From Betaproteobacteria bacterium (GTDB lineage: Bacteria; Pseudomonadota; Gammaproteobacteria; Burkholderiales; JACQAP01), in assembly GCA_016194905.1 (NCBI GenBank), contig JACQAP010000031.1:62001-126000 (forward strand): DNA of 64,000 bases, given 5' to 3'. Both the position numbers and the translations under genes were made by a program. Numbering within the stretch: the first letter of the stretch is position 1; each line of letters starts with the position of its first letter. The notes beneath the pieces are model-generated. The model saw only the letters and a program-made list of their open reading frames with translations, did no database searches and was not told the DNA's origin. Below are positions 1-9,384 of the stretch, piece after piece.

Positions 1-2
1 AT

Positions 3-467
3 TTTTGGCAGATCATGCCGCAGAGTCAGCGACCGATCCGCATCACGCCGCTGCAGAAGCTGCTGGGCGACGCTTCGGCCGGCGACATCGCGACCATGAC
101 GTGGAGCGAGGATTACACGGGCGCGGTGGTCGGCGAGCAGAACGTGAACGGCACGCCCTGCCTTCATCTCGCGCTGAGCGCGCAACGCAAGGGGGTGAGC
201 TACCAGCGCGTGGAATTGTATTTGGCCAAAGCCGATTCGCGCCCGGTGAAGGCAGATCTCTACGTGGCTTCCGACAAGCTGGCGAAGCAGGCCAGGTTCA
301 CGGTCGAGGATGTCGACGGCCGCCCGCAGGTCAGCGCGATGACCCTCACCGATGAAATCCAGACCGGACGGCAAACAGTGATCCGCTATCTCAAGCGGGA
401 ATCCCGTTCGATCGCCGACGAGTTCTACAACCCCATGTTCCTGACCCGCAACGATCTCAGGGAATGA
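3..467 (+). CDS. LolA-like outer-membrane lipoprotein-sorting protein, 5' truncated
   Basis: The reading frame is open from base 3, so the N-terminus lies outside the window. The visible ~155 residues look like the C-terminal half of the periplasmic LolA-like 'outer membrane lipoprotein-sorting protein' family: a strand-rich fold with RPIRITPLQKLLGDAS, VELYLAKADSRPVKADLY and a late IQTGRQTVIRY strand. The stop overlaps the start of the next gene (ATG at 464), so the two are translationally coupled. In this family such genes commonly sit beside an RND/MMPL exporter, which would lie upstream of the window; that is inference. The substrate is unknown. Confidence 0.7.
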   Translation, partial: FWQIMPQSQRPIRITPLQKLLGDASAGDIATMTWSEDYTGAVVGEQNVNGTPCLHLALSAQRKGVSYQRVELYLAKADSRPVKADLYVASDKLAKQARFTVEDVDGRPQVSAMTLTDEIQTGRQTVIRYLKRESRSIADEFYNPMFLTRNDLRE

Positions 468-1696
468 ACGCGTGGCCTCGATTTCTGTTCGTCGTGGCCC
501 TGTTGCCCGTCCCGGGTTACGGGGACGATGTCGCGGTCACGCTGAGAGCGATACCGGAATTCCACGGCGAGCGCGCGGACAGTCCTTTTGCCGTCGCCAA
601 CGACCGGACCGGCCTCGGACGCGACCGGGCCATCGGTGAAGCCGAACTGCGCGCGAAGCCGTTCGATGTGAACCTGGTATCGACGGTACGCACCACAGCA
701 CGCGAAGCATCGGAGCCGGACAACGAGATCGTCCTCAACGAGCTGTATTACGACACCCAGGTCGCGGGACAGCGCATCGGGCTGGGCAAAAAGATCATGA
801 GCTGGGACGTGGGCTTCGCCTTCCGCCCCCTCGACGTGATCCAGCAGGAGAACCGCCGCGCCCTCTTCACCACCACGCTGGAAGGTATTCCCTATGTTTC
901 CTGGGAGCGCTTCGGCGCCGAGGACGCCTGGATGGTCGTGCTCGCCAATCCCGGCCGCAGCCGCGAAGTCGAGGCGCGCGACGACCAGTCTCTGGCGATC
1001 AAATACTACCTGCGCTCGGATCGCACCGACTGGCATGCCGTGGCCCGCATTTCGGAACGCTACCGCGGGGAAACCGGCGCGGCCTTTTCCCGGGTGACCG
1101 GCGACGGCACCGAATTGCATGCCTCGGTTCTTTATCAGCGCCGCTACGAAAAACAGATCAATCGCCTCGCCGGGCAGAACTCCGTCTTGCTGGCAAGCGC
1201 GGATCCTGTCGAAACGCTCACGTATGAAAATGGCGTCAAGGCACTGCTGGGATTCACCTGGACCGGAGAAGCCGGATGGTCGCTGCTGGGCGAAGCCTGG
1301 TACGACGGCAGCGCCTTCACGCATTCGGAGTGGAAGGCGTTGGCCGACCTCACCCGCTCGCAATCCGGTCTGCAGGGCATGCCGGGTGTGCCGGCCGGCG
1401 CGATTGCGGGAAACATCGCGTGGAGCGCGCAGTTCTTCAATCATCCCAACCTGTTGCGGGAGAACCTCCTGCTTCGGCTCTCCCATCGCGGCGAAAGCCG
1501 GTCCATCGATCCCGCCCTCGACGTTCTGGTCACTCCTGAAGACGGCGGCTGGGTCGTTACCGCTTCCGCCGGTTACGAGGGAGACCGCTTCCGGCTCGAC
1601 GCCGGTTACCGGGCCTACGGCGGTCCGAAAGACGCGGCTTATCGTTTGCTGCCGGAAGACCGCGTGGCCTTCGTCGCCCTGCAAATCTCGTTTTGA
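464..1696 (+). CDS. Outer-membrane beta-barrel protein of an exporter-type operon
   Basis: A 410-residue protein with a short signal peptide (hydrophobic stretch FLFVVALLPVPG, likely cleavage near residue 20) followed by many alternating amphipathic strands. It ends in the phenylalanine-terminated strand VAFVALQISF, the usual beta-barrel C-terminal signal. It overlaps the LolA-like gene by 4 nt, so both probably belong to one envelope-export operon. No catalytic motif is visible. I recognise it only as a barrel often found beside LolA-like proteins and RND transporters; I cannot assign a cargo. Confidence 0.65.
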   Translation: MNAWPRFLFVVALLPVPGYGDDVAVTLRAIPEFHGERADSPFAVANDRTGLGRDRAIGEAELRAKPFDVNLVSTVRTTAREASEPDNEIVLNELYYDTQVAGQRIGLGKKIMSWDVGFAFRPLDVIQQENRRALFTTTLEGIPYVSWERFGAEDAWMVVLANPGRSREVEARDDQSLAIKYYLRSDRTDWHAVARISERYRGETGAAFSRVTGDGTELHASVLYQRRYEKQINRLAGQNSVLLASADPVETLTYENGVKALLGFTWTGEAGWSLLGEAWYDGSAFTHSEWKALADLTRSQSGLQGMPGVPAGAIAGNIAWSAQFFNHPNLLRENLLLRLSHRGESRSIDPALDVLVTPEDGGWVVTASAGYEGDRFRLDAGYRAYGGPKDAAYRLLPEDRVAFVALQISF

Positions 1697-1723
1697 ACAA
1701 AAGAGCGGGTCCGGGACGCATAA

Positions 1724-2833
1724 TTGATGCAAAGACACCCACCGACCCCGCCGATTGCGGCCAAGCCTGCATTCCGACTGATGCGCATCAATCCGTTCCT
1801 GCCGCTCGGCGAGTTCTTCAAGCAATTGGGCCTGCTCTGGCTGAGCATGGTGGTCCTCGCTGTCGGGCTCACCCAGATCAAGGACTATCCGTTCTGGAAG
1901 AACCTGGTCTATTCGCTTTCCATCAGCACCTCGATCTTCCTGCTGTCGCGCCTGCTGGGCGGTTTGCGCGGCAGCACCCGAATGGACTGGAAAATCGCCG
2001 TCATCGCCATTCCGGCGGGAACCGCGGTCGGGGTATATCTTGCCGCCATTGCCACCGGCACCGATCTCCTGCGCTTGTTCGCCGAGCATCCCAATCATCT
2101 GGTGCTGACGCTGGTCATTTCGCTCATATTCGGCACGGGGTTTTGCTACTATTTCTATTCCCGCGAAGCGATCGCGGAGGCGACAGCGGCAATGCGCGAG
2201 GATGCGCTCGCGCGCGCGGCCTATGAAAAGCAGCTCGCCGAGGCCAACCTCCGATTGCTGCAAGCGCAGATCGAACCGCATTTCCTGTTCAATACGCTCT
2301 CCAACATTCTCAGCCTGATCCGGAACGAACCGCAAAAGGCCGAGCACATGCTCGAAGACCTGACGGACTACCTGCGCGTCTCGCTGCAGCGCACGCGCAC
2401 CGACCAGGTCACCCTCGGCGACGAAATCATGCTGCTGCGGGCCTACCTCGGCATTCAGCAGGTCCGCATGGGAGCGCGGCTCAGCTATTCGATCGACGTG
2501 CCCGCGGAGCTGAACAAGCTGCGCCTGCCCCCGCTGATCATCCAACCCCTTGCCGAGAACGCCGTGCACCACGGGCTCGAACCGCAGGCGCAGGGTGGCC
2601 GGATCACGGTGAAGGCGTGCCGTTCGGGCGACAAGCTCGACATCGAAATTGCCGACACCGGTTCGGGCCTGTCCGAAGATTCGGTGCCGGGCGTCGGACT
2701 CTCCAACGTGCGCGCGAGACTGCAGGCGCTCTACGCGGACCGAGCGCAATTCCTGTTGCAGCCGAATCAGCCTCGCGGGCTGAAGATCAGATTGGAGATC
2801 CCGATCGATCCGCCGGCGCAACCTGCTGCGTAG
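1724..2833 (+). CDS. LytS/YehU-type membrane sensor histidine kinase
   Basis: A 369-residue kinase. Four hydrophobic segments occupy about residues 30-145. A short linker is followed by the His_kinase (PF06580) signature QIEPHFLFNTLSNI at about 185, whose His is the phospho-acceptor, then an HATPase domain with IIQPLAENAVHHGLEP and DTGSGLSED. There is no large periplasmic sensor domain, so the signal is probably read in the membrane. The LytTR regulator starts 3 nt after the stop, making a clear two-gene operon of the LytS/LytR or AlgZ/AlgR type. Confidence 0.9.
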   Translation: MMQRHPPTPPIAAKPAFRLMRINPFLPLGEFFKQLGLLWLSMVVLAVGLTQIKDYPFWKNLVYSLSISTSIFLLSRLLGGLRGSTRMDWKIAVIAIPAGTAVGVYLAAIATGTDLLRLFAEHPNHLVLTLVISLIFGTGFCYYFYSREAIAEATAAMREDALARAAYEKQLAEANLRLLQAQIEPHFLFNTLSNILSLIRNEPQKAEHMLEDLTDYLRVSLQRTRTDQVTLGDEIMLLRAYLGIQQVRMGARLSYSIDVPAELNKLRLPPLIIQPLAENAVHHGLEPQAQGGRITVKACRSGDKLDIEIADTGSGLSEDSVPGVGLSNVRARLQALYADRAQFLLQPNQPRGLKIRLEIPIDPPAQPAA

Positions 2834-2836
2834 CTC

Positions 2837-3583
2837 ATGCCCACCGCCATCATCGCGGACGATGAAGCCCCGCTGCGCCAGTTTCTGCGCCGGCAGCTCG
2901 CAACGGCCTGGCCCGAACTGGAGATCGTCGCCGAGGCCGCCAACGGCGGCGAAGCCCTCGATGCGATCGACGCGCACCGGCCCGACATCGCCTTCCTCGA
3001 CATCCGGATGCCAGTCATGTCGGGGCTCGAAGTCGCGCGCCGCGCCGCGAAACCGTGTCATATCGTCTTCGTCACCGCCCACGACGAGTACGCGATACAG
3101 GCATTCGAGGCGGCGGCGCTGGACTATCTGCTCAAGCCGGTGAACGCGGAACGTCTCGCGCGCGCCGTCGAGCGGCTGAAGTCCGCCTCGGCAACCCCGC
3201 CGCCCGATTTGACGGACTTGCTGGCAAAGCTGTCCGACGCGCTGCGGGCCCGGCCGGGTTTCCTGCAGTGGTTGCAGGTTTCCCAGAACAACGAACTGGT
3301 CCTGCTCTCCGTCGAAGAAGTCGATTGCTTTTTCGCCTCGGACAAATACACGCTCGCGCTGTGCGCGGACAAGGAATGGGTGCTGCGCAAGCCGCTGAAG
3401 GAACTCGAGACCTCGCTCGACCCCGAGCGGTTCTGGCGCATTCACCGCAATGCCATCGTGAGAGTGGCCGCCATCGCCCGGGTGAAGAACGACATCCGCG
3501 GCAACCATGTTCTCGAACTGCGCCAAGGCGGCCGCACCGTGGCGGTGGGAAGGAGCTACGCGCATCGTTTCCGGCAGATGTGA
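2837..3583 (+). CDS. LytTR-family response regulator
   Basis: A 248-residue regulator. The N-terminal receiver has the acidic pair (IIADDE), the phospho-acceptor Asp in FLDIRMPVMSGLE and the Lys of LLKPVN. The C-terminal LytTR DNA-binding domain is at about 145-248, with VEEVDCFFASDKY, FWRIHRNAIVR and a closing VAVGRSYAHRF. It is the cognate partner of the LytS-type kinase immediately upstream. Members of the family bind paired direct repeats; no target repeat was identified here. Confidence 0.92.
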   Translation: MPTAIIADDEAPLRQFLRRQLATAWPELEIVAEAANGGEALDAIDAHRPDIAFLDIRMPVMSGLEVARRAAKPCHIVFVTAHDEYAIQAFEAAALDYLLKPVNAERLARAVERLKSASATPPPDLTDLLAKLSDALRARPGFLQWLQVSQNNELVLLSVEEVDCFFASDKYTLALCADKEWVLRKPLKELETSLDPERFWRIHRNAIVRVAAIARVKNDIRGNHVLELRQGGRTVAVGRSYAHRFRQM

Positions 3584-3783
3584 TCGTCCACGCCGCGGAA
3601 GACGGAATCCGGGGCAGGCCGAGGTCGAGATCGATGCCGTCTTTTGACGAACACTCTCGGGCGGGCTGCAAATAACCGGATCGAATATCCAAACCCGAAT
3701 AAATCATATGGCGGGAATAACTTTCGCGCGGGACCCGCTGCTATTCTCTCCGGCTCCATTATCAACCCCACGAGGAGCCAGTC

Positions 3784-4350
3784 ATGACCACGGCCACGAC
3801 CGAAAAACCCGTCAACAACGGCGTGAACGTCGAAGCATTGTTCGGCGCGCGCGAAGCTCTGACCAAGGCGCCGGAAGCCGCCCAGTTCAAGTGGCGCGCG
3901 TCCTGCGAATGGGTGAAAGGCACGCAGAGCCGCTCCACCGTAGACAGTTTCTACGGGCTCGGCGCCGAGCAGAAGCACAAGACCAAGTTCACCTTCGATT
4001 CCGACCATCCGGAAGTCTTCGCGTCCGAAGATGCGGCCGCCACGCCGGTCGAGATCGTGCTGGCCGGGCTGGCCGGTTGCCTGACCGCGGGCATCGCCGC
4101 TGTCGCGCAGGCGCGTGATATCCAGTTGCGTTCCGTAAAAGCGACGCTCGAAGCCGGGATGGACATCCGCGGCATCCTCGGCGCCGACCCGGACGTGCGC
4201 AACGGTTTCGACGGCATCAAAGTGACCTACAAGATCGACGCCGATGCGTCGCTCGACGACATCAAGGCTGTCGTCGCGCAATCGCAGAAGCGCTCGGCCG
4301 TGTACGACATCATCACGAACCCGACCAATGTCACCGTCGAGGTAAAGTAA
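3784..4350 (+). CDS. OsmC family protein
   Basis: A 188-residue OsmC-like protein with a strong ribosome-binding site (GAGGAG) before ATG 3784. OsmC/Ohr proteins are small cytoplasmic hydroperoxide-handling enzymes or binding proteins. The family region is visible as TPVEIVLAGLAGCLTAGIA, which carries the first conserved Cys. The second catalytic Cys, normally in a CPVS-like motif, is replaced: the corresponding stretch reads QKRSAVYDI. Classical two-cysteine peroxidase activity is therefore doubtful. An N-terminal extension of about 40 residues precedes the domain. The monooxygenase gene follows 31 nt later on the same strand. Confidence 0.85.
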   Translation: MTTATTEKPVNNGVNVEALFGAREALTKAPEAAQFKWRASCEWVKGTQSRSTVDSFYGLGAEQKHKTKFTFDSDHPEVFASEDAAATPVEIVLAGLAGCLTAGIAAVAQARDIQLRSVKATLEAGMDIRGILGADPDVRNGFDGIKVTYKIDADASLDDIKAVVAQSQKRSAVYDIITNPTNVTVEVK

Positions 4351-4381
4351 CGCTGCACCGCGACCCGCAGGGCAACACCGC

Positions 4382-5656
4382 GTGCGCACGACGACCGTTG
4401 TAATCGGCGCCGGACAGGCCGGGCTGGCCATGAGCTGGTGGCTCGCCAAGCGTTCGATCGACCATGTGGTCCTCGAGCGCGGCGAGGTCGCCAACTCGTG
4501 GAAAACCGAGCGCTGGGATTCGCTCACGCTGCTGACGCCCAACTGGCAGAGCCGGCTGCCCGGCTACGGCTACCAGGGCGGCGATCCCGACGGCTTCCGC
4601 ACGATGCCGGAGACCATCGGGTTCATCGAGCAGTACGCCGAAGTGATCTCCGCTCCGGTGCGGACCCACACCAAAGTTATTTCGGTACGAAGCCGGGGTG
4701 AGGGTTACGAAGTCGTGACCGACCAGGGCAACTGGCAATGCGAGACGGTCGTGCTGGCAACCGGGGCGTGCAACATCCCCGTCGTGCCAGCGGTTGCCGA
4801 GGCGGTGCCGCCGGCGATGAAAACGCTCACGCCGATCCAGTACCGCAATCCGGATCAACTCGAGGAAGGGGGCGTGTTCGTGGTCGGCGCCTCGGCTTCC
4901 GGCGTCCAGATCGCGGACGAGATCCAGCGCTCAGGCCGGCCCGTGACGCTGGCGGTGGGCGAGCACGTGCGGGTGCCCCGCGTCTATCGCGGGAAAGACA
5001 TCAAGCGGTGGATGGACGCGAGCGGCGTGCTCGACCAGCGTTACGACGAGGTCGACGATATCGTCAGGGCACGCAACGTGCCGTCGCTGCAACTCGCCGG
5101 CTACACCGACCGCCGGACGATCGATCTCAATTCGCTCACGAGAATCGGCGTGAAACTTGTGGGCCGTCTTGCCGGCATCAACCAGGGCAAGGCGCAGTTC
5201 TCGGGATCGCTGCGCAACGTGTGCGCGCTGGCCGACCTCAAGATGATCAGGCTGCTCGACACGATCGACGAATGGGCGAGGGAAAACGGCTGCGACGGCG
5301 AGGTCGGTCCGCCGCACCGTTTCGAACCCACCGAAGTCGAAGAATCACCGCCGCTCCTGCTCGATCTCACCAGCGGCCGAATCAAGACCCTCATCTGGGC
5401 AACCGGATTTCGCCCGGACTACTCCTGGCTCGACCTGCCCGTCCTCGACCGCAAGGGTACTATCCGACACGACGGTGGCGTTGTCGAAGCACCCGGCCTG
5501 TACCTGCTGGGCATGCCGTTCCTGCGTCGCCGAAAGTCGAGCCTCATCGACGGCGTCGGCGACGATGCCCACGATCTGAGTGCTCATCTCGCGTCCTACG
5601 TCCGCGGGAAAGCCGTGAAAACGCGCGAGGTTCATGCGCGTTTCAGTGCAGGCTAA
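4382..5656 (+). CDS. Flavin-containing monooxygenase (CzcO/YUCCA-like)
   Basis: A 424-residue FAD/NADPH-dependent oxidoreductase. It has the FAD-binding VVIGAGQAGLA at residue 6, the NADP-binding VVGASASGVQIAD at about 165 and a late IWATGFRP motif typical of class B flavin monooxygenases. The start is GTG at 4382; no strong ribosome-binding site is seen. Oddly, the last ~13 codons (VKTREVHARFSAG) and the stop lie inside a 63-bp sequence that recurs at 10994-11056, so the C-terminus may have been reshaped by a repeat. The substrate is not predictable. Confidence 0.85.
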   Translation: MRTTTVVIGAGQAGLAMSWWLAKRSIDHVVLERGEVANSWKTERWDSLTLLTPNWQSRLPGYGYQGGDPDGFRTMPETIGFIEQYAEVISAPVRTHTKVISVRSRGEGYEVVTDQGNWQCETVVLATGACNIPVVPAVAEAVPPAMKTLTPIQYRNPDQLEEGGVFVVGASASGVQIADEIQRSGRPVTLAVGEHVRVPRVYRGKDIKRWMDASGVLDQRYDEVDDIVRARNVPSLQLAGYTDRRTIDLNSLTRIGVKLVGRLAGINQGKAQFSGSLRNVCALADLKMIRLLDTIDEWARENGCDGEVGPPHRFEPTEVEESPPLLLDLTSGRIKTLIWATGFRPDYSWLDLPVLDRKGTIRHDGGVVEAPGLYLLGMPFLRRRKSSLIDGVGDDAHDLSAHLASYVRGKAVKTREVHARFSAG

Positions 5657-5677
5657 CTTTCAAGTTATGCCGGAACT
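5615..5677 (+). repeat. 63-bp direct repeat, copy A (overlaps monooxygenase 3' end)
   Basis: The sequence from GTGAAAACGCGC to ATGCCGGAACT recurs at 10994-11056 in the same orientation with 5 mismatches by eye. Copy A spans the final codons and stop of the monooxygenase gene. Confidence 0.9.
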
Positions 5678-5718
5678 AAAACGACGAAGGCGTTTCAGTG
5701 CAGGCTAACTTTCAAGTT
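5638..5718 (+). repeat. Perfect 29-bp direct repeat pair
   Basis: GCGTTTCAGTGCAGGCTAAC and the 9 bases after it occur at 5638-5666 and again, identically, at 5690-5718, 52 bp apart. The first unit contains the monooxygenase stop codon and lies within copy A of the 63-bp repeat. Confidence 0.92.
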
Positions 5719-6009
5719 CACACATTCACGCCTTCATTCTGAAAGGCTCCGCCTTCCCGCTCGCGCAAATTCGGTGCGTCCATAGTTGGATGCACCGCCT
5801 CATGCACATCCTTGGAGCGCAAAGACTATCAACGCGTCGATGAGCCGGCAGTGGCCGCGCAAACAACGAGCGATTGCGAACCGATCGGCGTTCCACGTGT
5901 CCGACCGACAGCGCCTTGCATTGTCGGGCTGGCGCGGCTGGCGTTGCCTGCGGGGTCCGCGCGAATGCCTGTTCTGCCGATCGGTTTTCAGGACGGACAA
6001 CAAAAGCTC
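5719..6009. other. Intergenic region with no convincing gene
   Basis: Together with the repeats, the gene-free stretch runs from 5657 to 6051. No start with a ribosome-binding site was found. On the plus strand a frame at about 5900-5990 reads VGLARLALPAG...LPIGFQ, which faintly resembles the C-terminal part of amidase-signature enzymes and might be a decayed remnant. I cannot support it as a gene. Confidence 0.4.
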
Positions 6010-6040
6010 TTGACTTGGAGTTAACTCGAAGTTCTATGCT
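6010..6040 (+). promoter_or_regulatory. MerR-type promoter with 19-bp spacer and operator dyad
   Basis: The -35 element TTGACT (6010-6015) and -10 element TATGCT (6035-6040) are separated by 19 bp, the over-long spacer characteristic of MerR-family promoters. The spacer holds the near-perfect dyad ACTTGGAGTTAACTCGAAGT (6013-6032), centred on GTTAAC. The merR start codon follows 12 nt after the -10, so the message would be nearly leaderless. Autoregulation is the natural reading. Confidence 0.85.
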
Positions 6041-6051
6041 CTACCCGAACC

Positions 6052-6533
6052 ATGGATGACAAGTTCTACACCATCAAGCAGACCGCACTGATTACCGGTC
6101 TCACCGAGGACACGCTGCGCTACTACGAGCGCATCGGCCTGGTCGGACCGATCGCGAGGGCCGCCAGCGGTCATCGCCGTTATAACGCAGTCGACCATAC
6201 GTGGATCGACTTCCTCACCAAGATGCTGTCGACCGGCATGACGCGGAGTCGCTGGGCCGCTACATCGAGCTGTTCAGGCGGGGCGACGCAACGGCGGGAG
6301 AACGACGCGCAATGCTCGAGGCCCACGCGCGGCAGCTCGAGGACCAGATGTCGCAGTTGCAGGAAACGCTGTCGATCCTGAACTGGAAGATCAATCATTA
6401 CGACGAGCTGCTCGCCCAGCAGAGCGACCTGGCCGCCGGTAGAGTCGGCGCGGTGTGCGGTGGCGAGACCGTCGGAAAGTCGCTGCGCATGAACGGTAAC
6501 AGAGCGCCACCGAAGTCGCGGCAACCGGTCTGA
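6052..6533 (+). pseudogene. MerR-family transcriptional regulator, frameshifted
   Basis: The N-terminal frame from ATG 6052 encodes a clear MerR helix-turn-helix (YTIKQTALITGLTEDTLRYY, ERIGL, SGHRRY) up to FLTKMLSTGM at about 6240. The normal continuation, AESLGRYIELFRRGDAT, a helix with ERRAMLEAHARQLEDQ and the effector-domain end LNWKINHYDELL, lies in another frame ending at 6533. One missing base near 6238-6245 (after ATGAC) would join them into a normal ~160-residue protein. Whether this is a real mutation or a sequence error cannot be told. The promoter is intact and a molybdenum hydroxylase operon follows. Confidence 0.85.
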
Positions 6534-6631
6534 TCGCGCTTCGCAATCCGCGCTGAATCCCCGCAAGAAAAGTTCCGCGTGCCCGCCTCGGCGCGCGCGG
6601 TGATGGTTTTGTCCTCGAAAGGAGAAGTTGC

Positions 6632-7090
6632 ATGCTTGCTTTGAACGTAAACGGTAAAACGAAAAAAGTCGACGTCGACGAAAGCACCCCCTTGCTCTGG
6701 GTATTGCGCGACCACCTCGATATGACAGGAACGAAATTCGGCTGCGGCATGGCGCTATGCGGCGCCTGTACGGTGCACCTCGACGGTCAGCCGATCCGAT
6801 CCTGTGTGACGCCGGCCTCGATGGCGGTGGGCAAGAAGATCACCACGATCGAGGCGATCGGCAGCACGCCGGCGGGCAGGAAGATCCAGGCCGCCTGGGT
6901 AGCGCTCGATGTTCCGCAGTGCGGGTACTGCCAGTCCGGTCAGATCATGTCCGCGACCGCTCTGCTGAAATCCAATCCAAAGCCGAGCGATGCGGACATC
7001 GATTCCGCCATGAGCGGCAACATCTGCCGCTGCGGCACCTACGGCCGCATCCGCGCCGCGATCAAGCAGGCCGCCGGCGTTTCAGCGTAA
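6632..7090 (+). CDS. (2Fe-2S) subunit of a molybdenum hydroxylase (IorA-like)
   Basis: A 152-residue small subunit of the xanthine-dehydrogenase family. The plant-type [2Fe-2S] motif is [17 protein letters not shown] at about 38-54. The second, alpha-helical cluster is C-G-Y-C...C-R-C ([11 protein letters not shown] and [11 protein letters not shown]). Such subunits pass electrons from the molybdenum cofactor to an acceptor. The length matches isoquinoline 1-oxidoreductase alpha (about 150). AGGAG precedes the ATG. The catalytic subunit starts 12 nt downstream, so the two form an operon. Confidence 0.93.
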   Translation: MLALNVNGKTKKVDVDESTPLLWVLRDHLDMTGTKFGCGMALCGACTVHLDGQPIRSCVTPASMAVGKKITTIEAIGSTPAGRKIQAAWVALDVPQCGYCQSGQIMSATALLKSNPKPSDADIDSAMSGNICRCGTYGRIRAAIKQAAGVSA

Positions 7091-7102
7091 GGAGACCAAC
7101 AC

Positions 7103-9235
7103 ATGGCTATCAATCGAAGAGAATTCATCAAAGTCTCCGCGCTCGCCGGCGGAGGATTTGCTATCGGCTTCGCGCTGCCTGCAACCCAGGTGCTCGCCGC
7201 GGAGGCGAAAGCATTCGCGCCGAATCAGTGGATCCGCATCACCCCCGACAATCTGGTCACGGTCGTCGTCGACAAGTCGGAGATGGGGCAGGGCGTTTAC
7301 ACCGGGCTGCCGATGCTGGTCGCCGAAGAGCTCGATGTGGACTGGTCGAAGATCCGCATCGAAGCGGCACCGGCGGCGAAGGAGTATGCGCACCCCTGGT
7401 TCGGCGTGCAGGGCACCGGCGGATCCAGTTCGATGCGGGCGATGTGGCAGCCGCTGCGCCAGGCTGGCGCCACCGCGCGCGCGATGCTAGTCGCTGCTGC
7501 GGCGCAGACCTGGAAGGTGGACCCCGCGCAGCTCTCCACCGAGTATGGCGCGGTGATCGGGCCGGATGGGAAGAGGGCCACTTTTGGACAGCTCGCCGCC
7601 AGGGCGGCGAGCATCGCGCCGCCGAAGGAGGTGCCGCTCAAGGACTCTTCCGCTTTCAAGATCATCGGCAAGCCGCTCAAGCGCCTCGATACGCCGTCGA
7701 AGACCAACGGCACCGCGAAGTTCGGCATGGACGCGAAGCTTCCCGGCCTGCTCACCGCGGTCGTGGCGCGCTCGCCGGTGGTCGGCGGCAAACTCGTGCG
7801 TTTCAATGCCGACAAGGCGAAAGCGATCAAAGGCGTGAAGATGGTGCTGCCGGTGACAAGCCCGACCTCCGAAGGCGTTGCCGTGCTGGCGCAGAACTAT
7901 TGGGCCGCAAAGCTCGGCCGCGATGCGCTCGAGATCGAGTGGGACGCCGGCCCGAACGCGACGCTTTCGACTGCCGGTCTGCGCGAGCAGATGTCGAAGT
8001 TCGCCGAGTCCGGAGAGGGTGCGCTCATGGCACGCAAGGAAGGCGATGTCGCGGCGGCCTCGGCGGCGAAGATGGTGGAGGCGGTGTACGAAGTGCCCTA
8101 CCTGGTGCACGCACCGATGGAACCGATGAACTGCACTGCGTGGGTGAAGCCGGACGGCGTGGAGCTCTGGGTCGGCAGCCAGGCACAGGGGCCCAACCAG
8201 ATGACTGCCGCGAAAATCGCCGGCTGCAAGCCCGAGCAGGTGAAGATCCACACCCTGCTGCTCGGCGGCGGCTTCGGTCGGCGCTTTGCACCCGACTTCC
8301 TGGTCGAGGCCGTGTCGCTGTCGAAGGACGCGAAGCTGCCCGTGAAGGTGGTCTACTCCAGAGAAGACGACACCAAAGCCTACTACTATCGGCCGATGGC
8401 CATCGCGACGCTGAAAGGTGGGCTGGATGCCGAAGGCAAAGCGGTGTCGTTCGAAGCGACGACGGTGTGCGATTCGCTCGCCGAAGGCACCGGGTTCGAG
8501 GCCATGATCATCAAGGACCGCATCGACGGCACCTCGGTCGAGGGCCTGGCGGACATTCCCTACTCGATCGCCAACGTCAAGGTCGACTGGGTGAAGTTCA
8601 GTCCGGGTGTGCGCACCTGGTTCCTGCGCTCGGTCGGCAGTACGCAGAACATCTTCTTCAGCGAGAGCTTTATCGACGAGATGGCCCACGCCGCGGGCAA
8701 GGACCCGTTCGAGTTCCGGCGCGTGTTGCTCGAAAAGCATCCGCGCCACCAGGCGGTGCTCGAGTTGGCCGCTCAGAAGGCCGGTTGGGGGTCACCGCTG
8801 CCGGAGGGACGCGCGCGCGGCATCGCGGTGGCCGAGTCCTTCGGCAGCTTCGTCGCGCAGGTCGCCGAAGTCTCGCTGGAGAACGATCGGCCGCGCGTGC
8901 ACCGGGTCGTCATCGCAGCCGACGTCGGCACCGCAGTGAACCCGAACCAAGTCGTCGCGCAGATGGAAGGCGCAATGGTGTACGGTCTCTCGGCGGCGCT
9001 CTACGGCGAGATCACGCTGAAGGATGGCAAGGTCGAGCAGAGCAACTTCAACGACTACCCCGTGCTGCGCATGAGCGAGATGCCGCTGGTCGAAGTGCAT
9101 CTGGTGAAGTCCGCCGAGAACCCCGGCGGAGTGGGTGAGCCTGGCACGCCGCCGATCGCGCCGGCAGTGGCCAATGCCCTCTTCGCGCTGATCGGTAAAC
9201 GCCATCGCAAGCTGCCGCTCGCGAAGCAAGCCTGA
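7103..9235 (+). CDS. Molybdopterin-binding subunit of a xanthine dehydrogenase-family hydroxylase (IorB-like)
   Basis: A 710-residue catalytic subunit. It begins with a twin-arginine signal (NRREFIK followed by a hydrophobic stretch and [10 protein letters not shown]), implying folded export to the periplasm. Cofactor-contact motifs are visible: [33 protein letters not shown] and the C-terminal [17 protein letters not shown], whose Glu is the conserved catalytic base. The arrangement is that of isoquinoline 1-oxidoreductase beta and periplasmic aldehyde oxidoreductases. The true substrate is unknown. There is no FAD subunit nearby, as expected for this two-subunit subgroup. Confidence 0.93.
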   Translation: MAINRREFIKVSALAGGGFAIGFALPATQVLAAEAKAFAPNQWIRITPDNLVTVVVDKSEMGQGVYTGLPMLVAEELDVDWSKIRIEAAPAAKEYAHPWFGVQGTGGSSSMRAMWQPLRQAGATARAMLVAAAAQTWKVDPAQLSTEYGAVIGPDGKRATFGQLAARAASIAPPKEVPLKDSSAFKIIGKPLKRLDTPSKTNGTAKFGMDAKLPGLLTAVVARSPVVGGKLVRFNADKAKAIKGVKMVLPVTSPTSEGVAVLAQNYWAAKLGRDALEIEWDAGPNATLSTAGLREQMSKFAESGEGALMARKEGDVAAASAAKMVEAVYEVPYLVHAPMEPMNCTAWVKPDGVELWVGSQAQGPNQMTAAKIAGCKPEQVKIHTLLLGGGFGRRFAPDFLVEAVSLSKDAKLPVKVVYSREDDTKAYYYRPMAIATLKGGLDAEGKAVSFEATTVCDSLAEGTGFEAMIIKDRIDGTSVEGLADIPYSIANVKVDWVKFSPGVRTWFLRSVGSTQNIFFSESFIDEMAHAAGKDPFEFRRVLLEKHPRHQAVLELAAQKAGWGSPLPEGRARGIAVAESFGSFVAQVAEVSLENDRPRVHRVVIAADVGTAVNPNQVVAQMEGAMVYGLSAALYGEITLKDGKVEQSNFNDYPVLRMSEMPLVEVHLVKSAENPGGVGEPGTPPIAPAVANALFALIGKRHRKLPLAKQA

Positions 9236-9308
9236 GACTGCGGATCGGGGTTCCGCGTGGCAGCGGAACCTCCGATAACTGGGGGTTCAGAACTGCAGTG
9301 TGCATAGA

Positions 9309-9352
9309 GAACCAAACAGGACGGGCATCGCTTGATGCCTGTCCTGGTTTTG
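9309..9352. terminator. Bidirectional terminator-like hairpin
   Basis: ACAGGACGGGCATC pairs with GATGCCTGTCCTG around a short loop, flanked by AACC and GGTTTT. It lies between the convergent molybdenum hydroxylase and OmpA-like genes. Confidence 0.75.
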
Positions 9353-9384
9353 GCCGGCGCAGGTGTCGGCCCCGTGGAGCAGCG

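Noticed and set aside
425-3565. 1046-residue minus-strand open frame
   Set aside because: It is the antisense shadow of the barrel, LytS and LytTR genes; high GC keeps antisense frames open. It has no recognisable domain.
5812-6024. Amidase C-terminal remnant
   Set aside because: Only about 25 residues (VGLARLALPAG...LPIGFQ) resemble the family, with no start or upstream conserved part; this could be chance.
6757-9138. 793-residue plus-strand open frame
   Set aside because: It is an alternative-frame shadow of the molybdenum hydroxylase subunits, with arginine-rich composition and no family motif.
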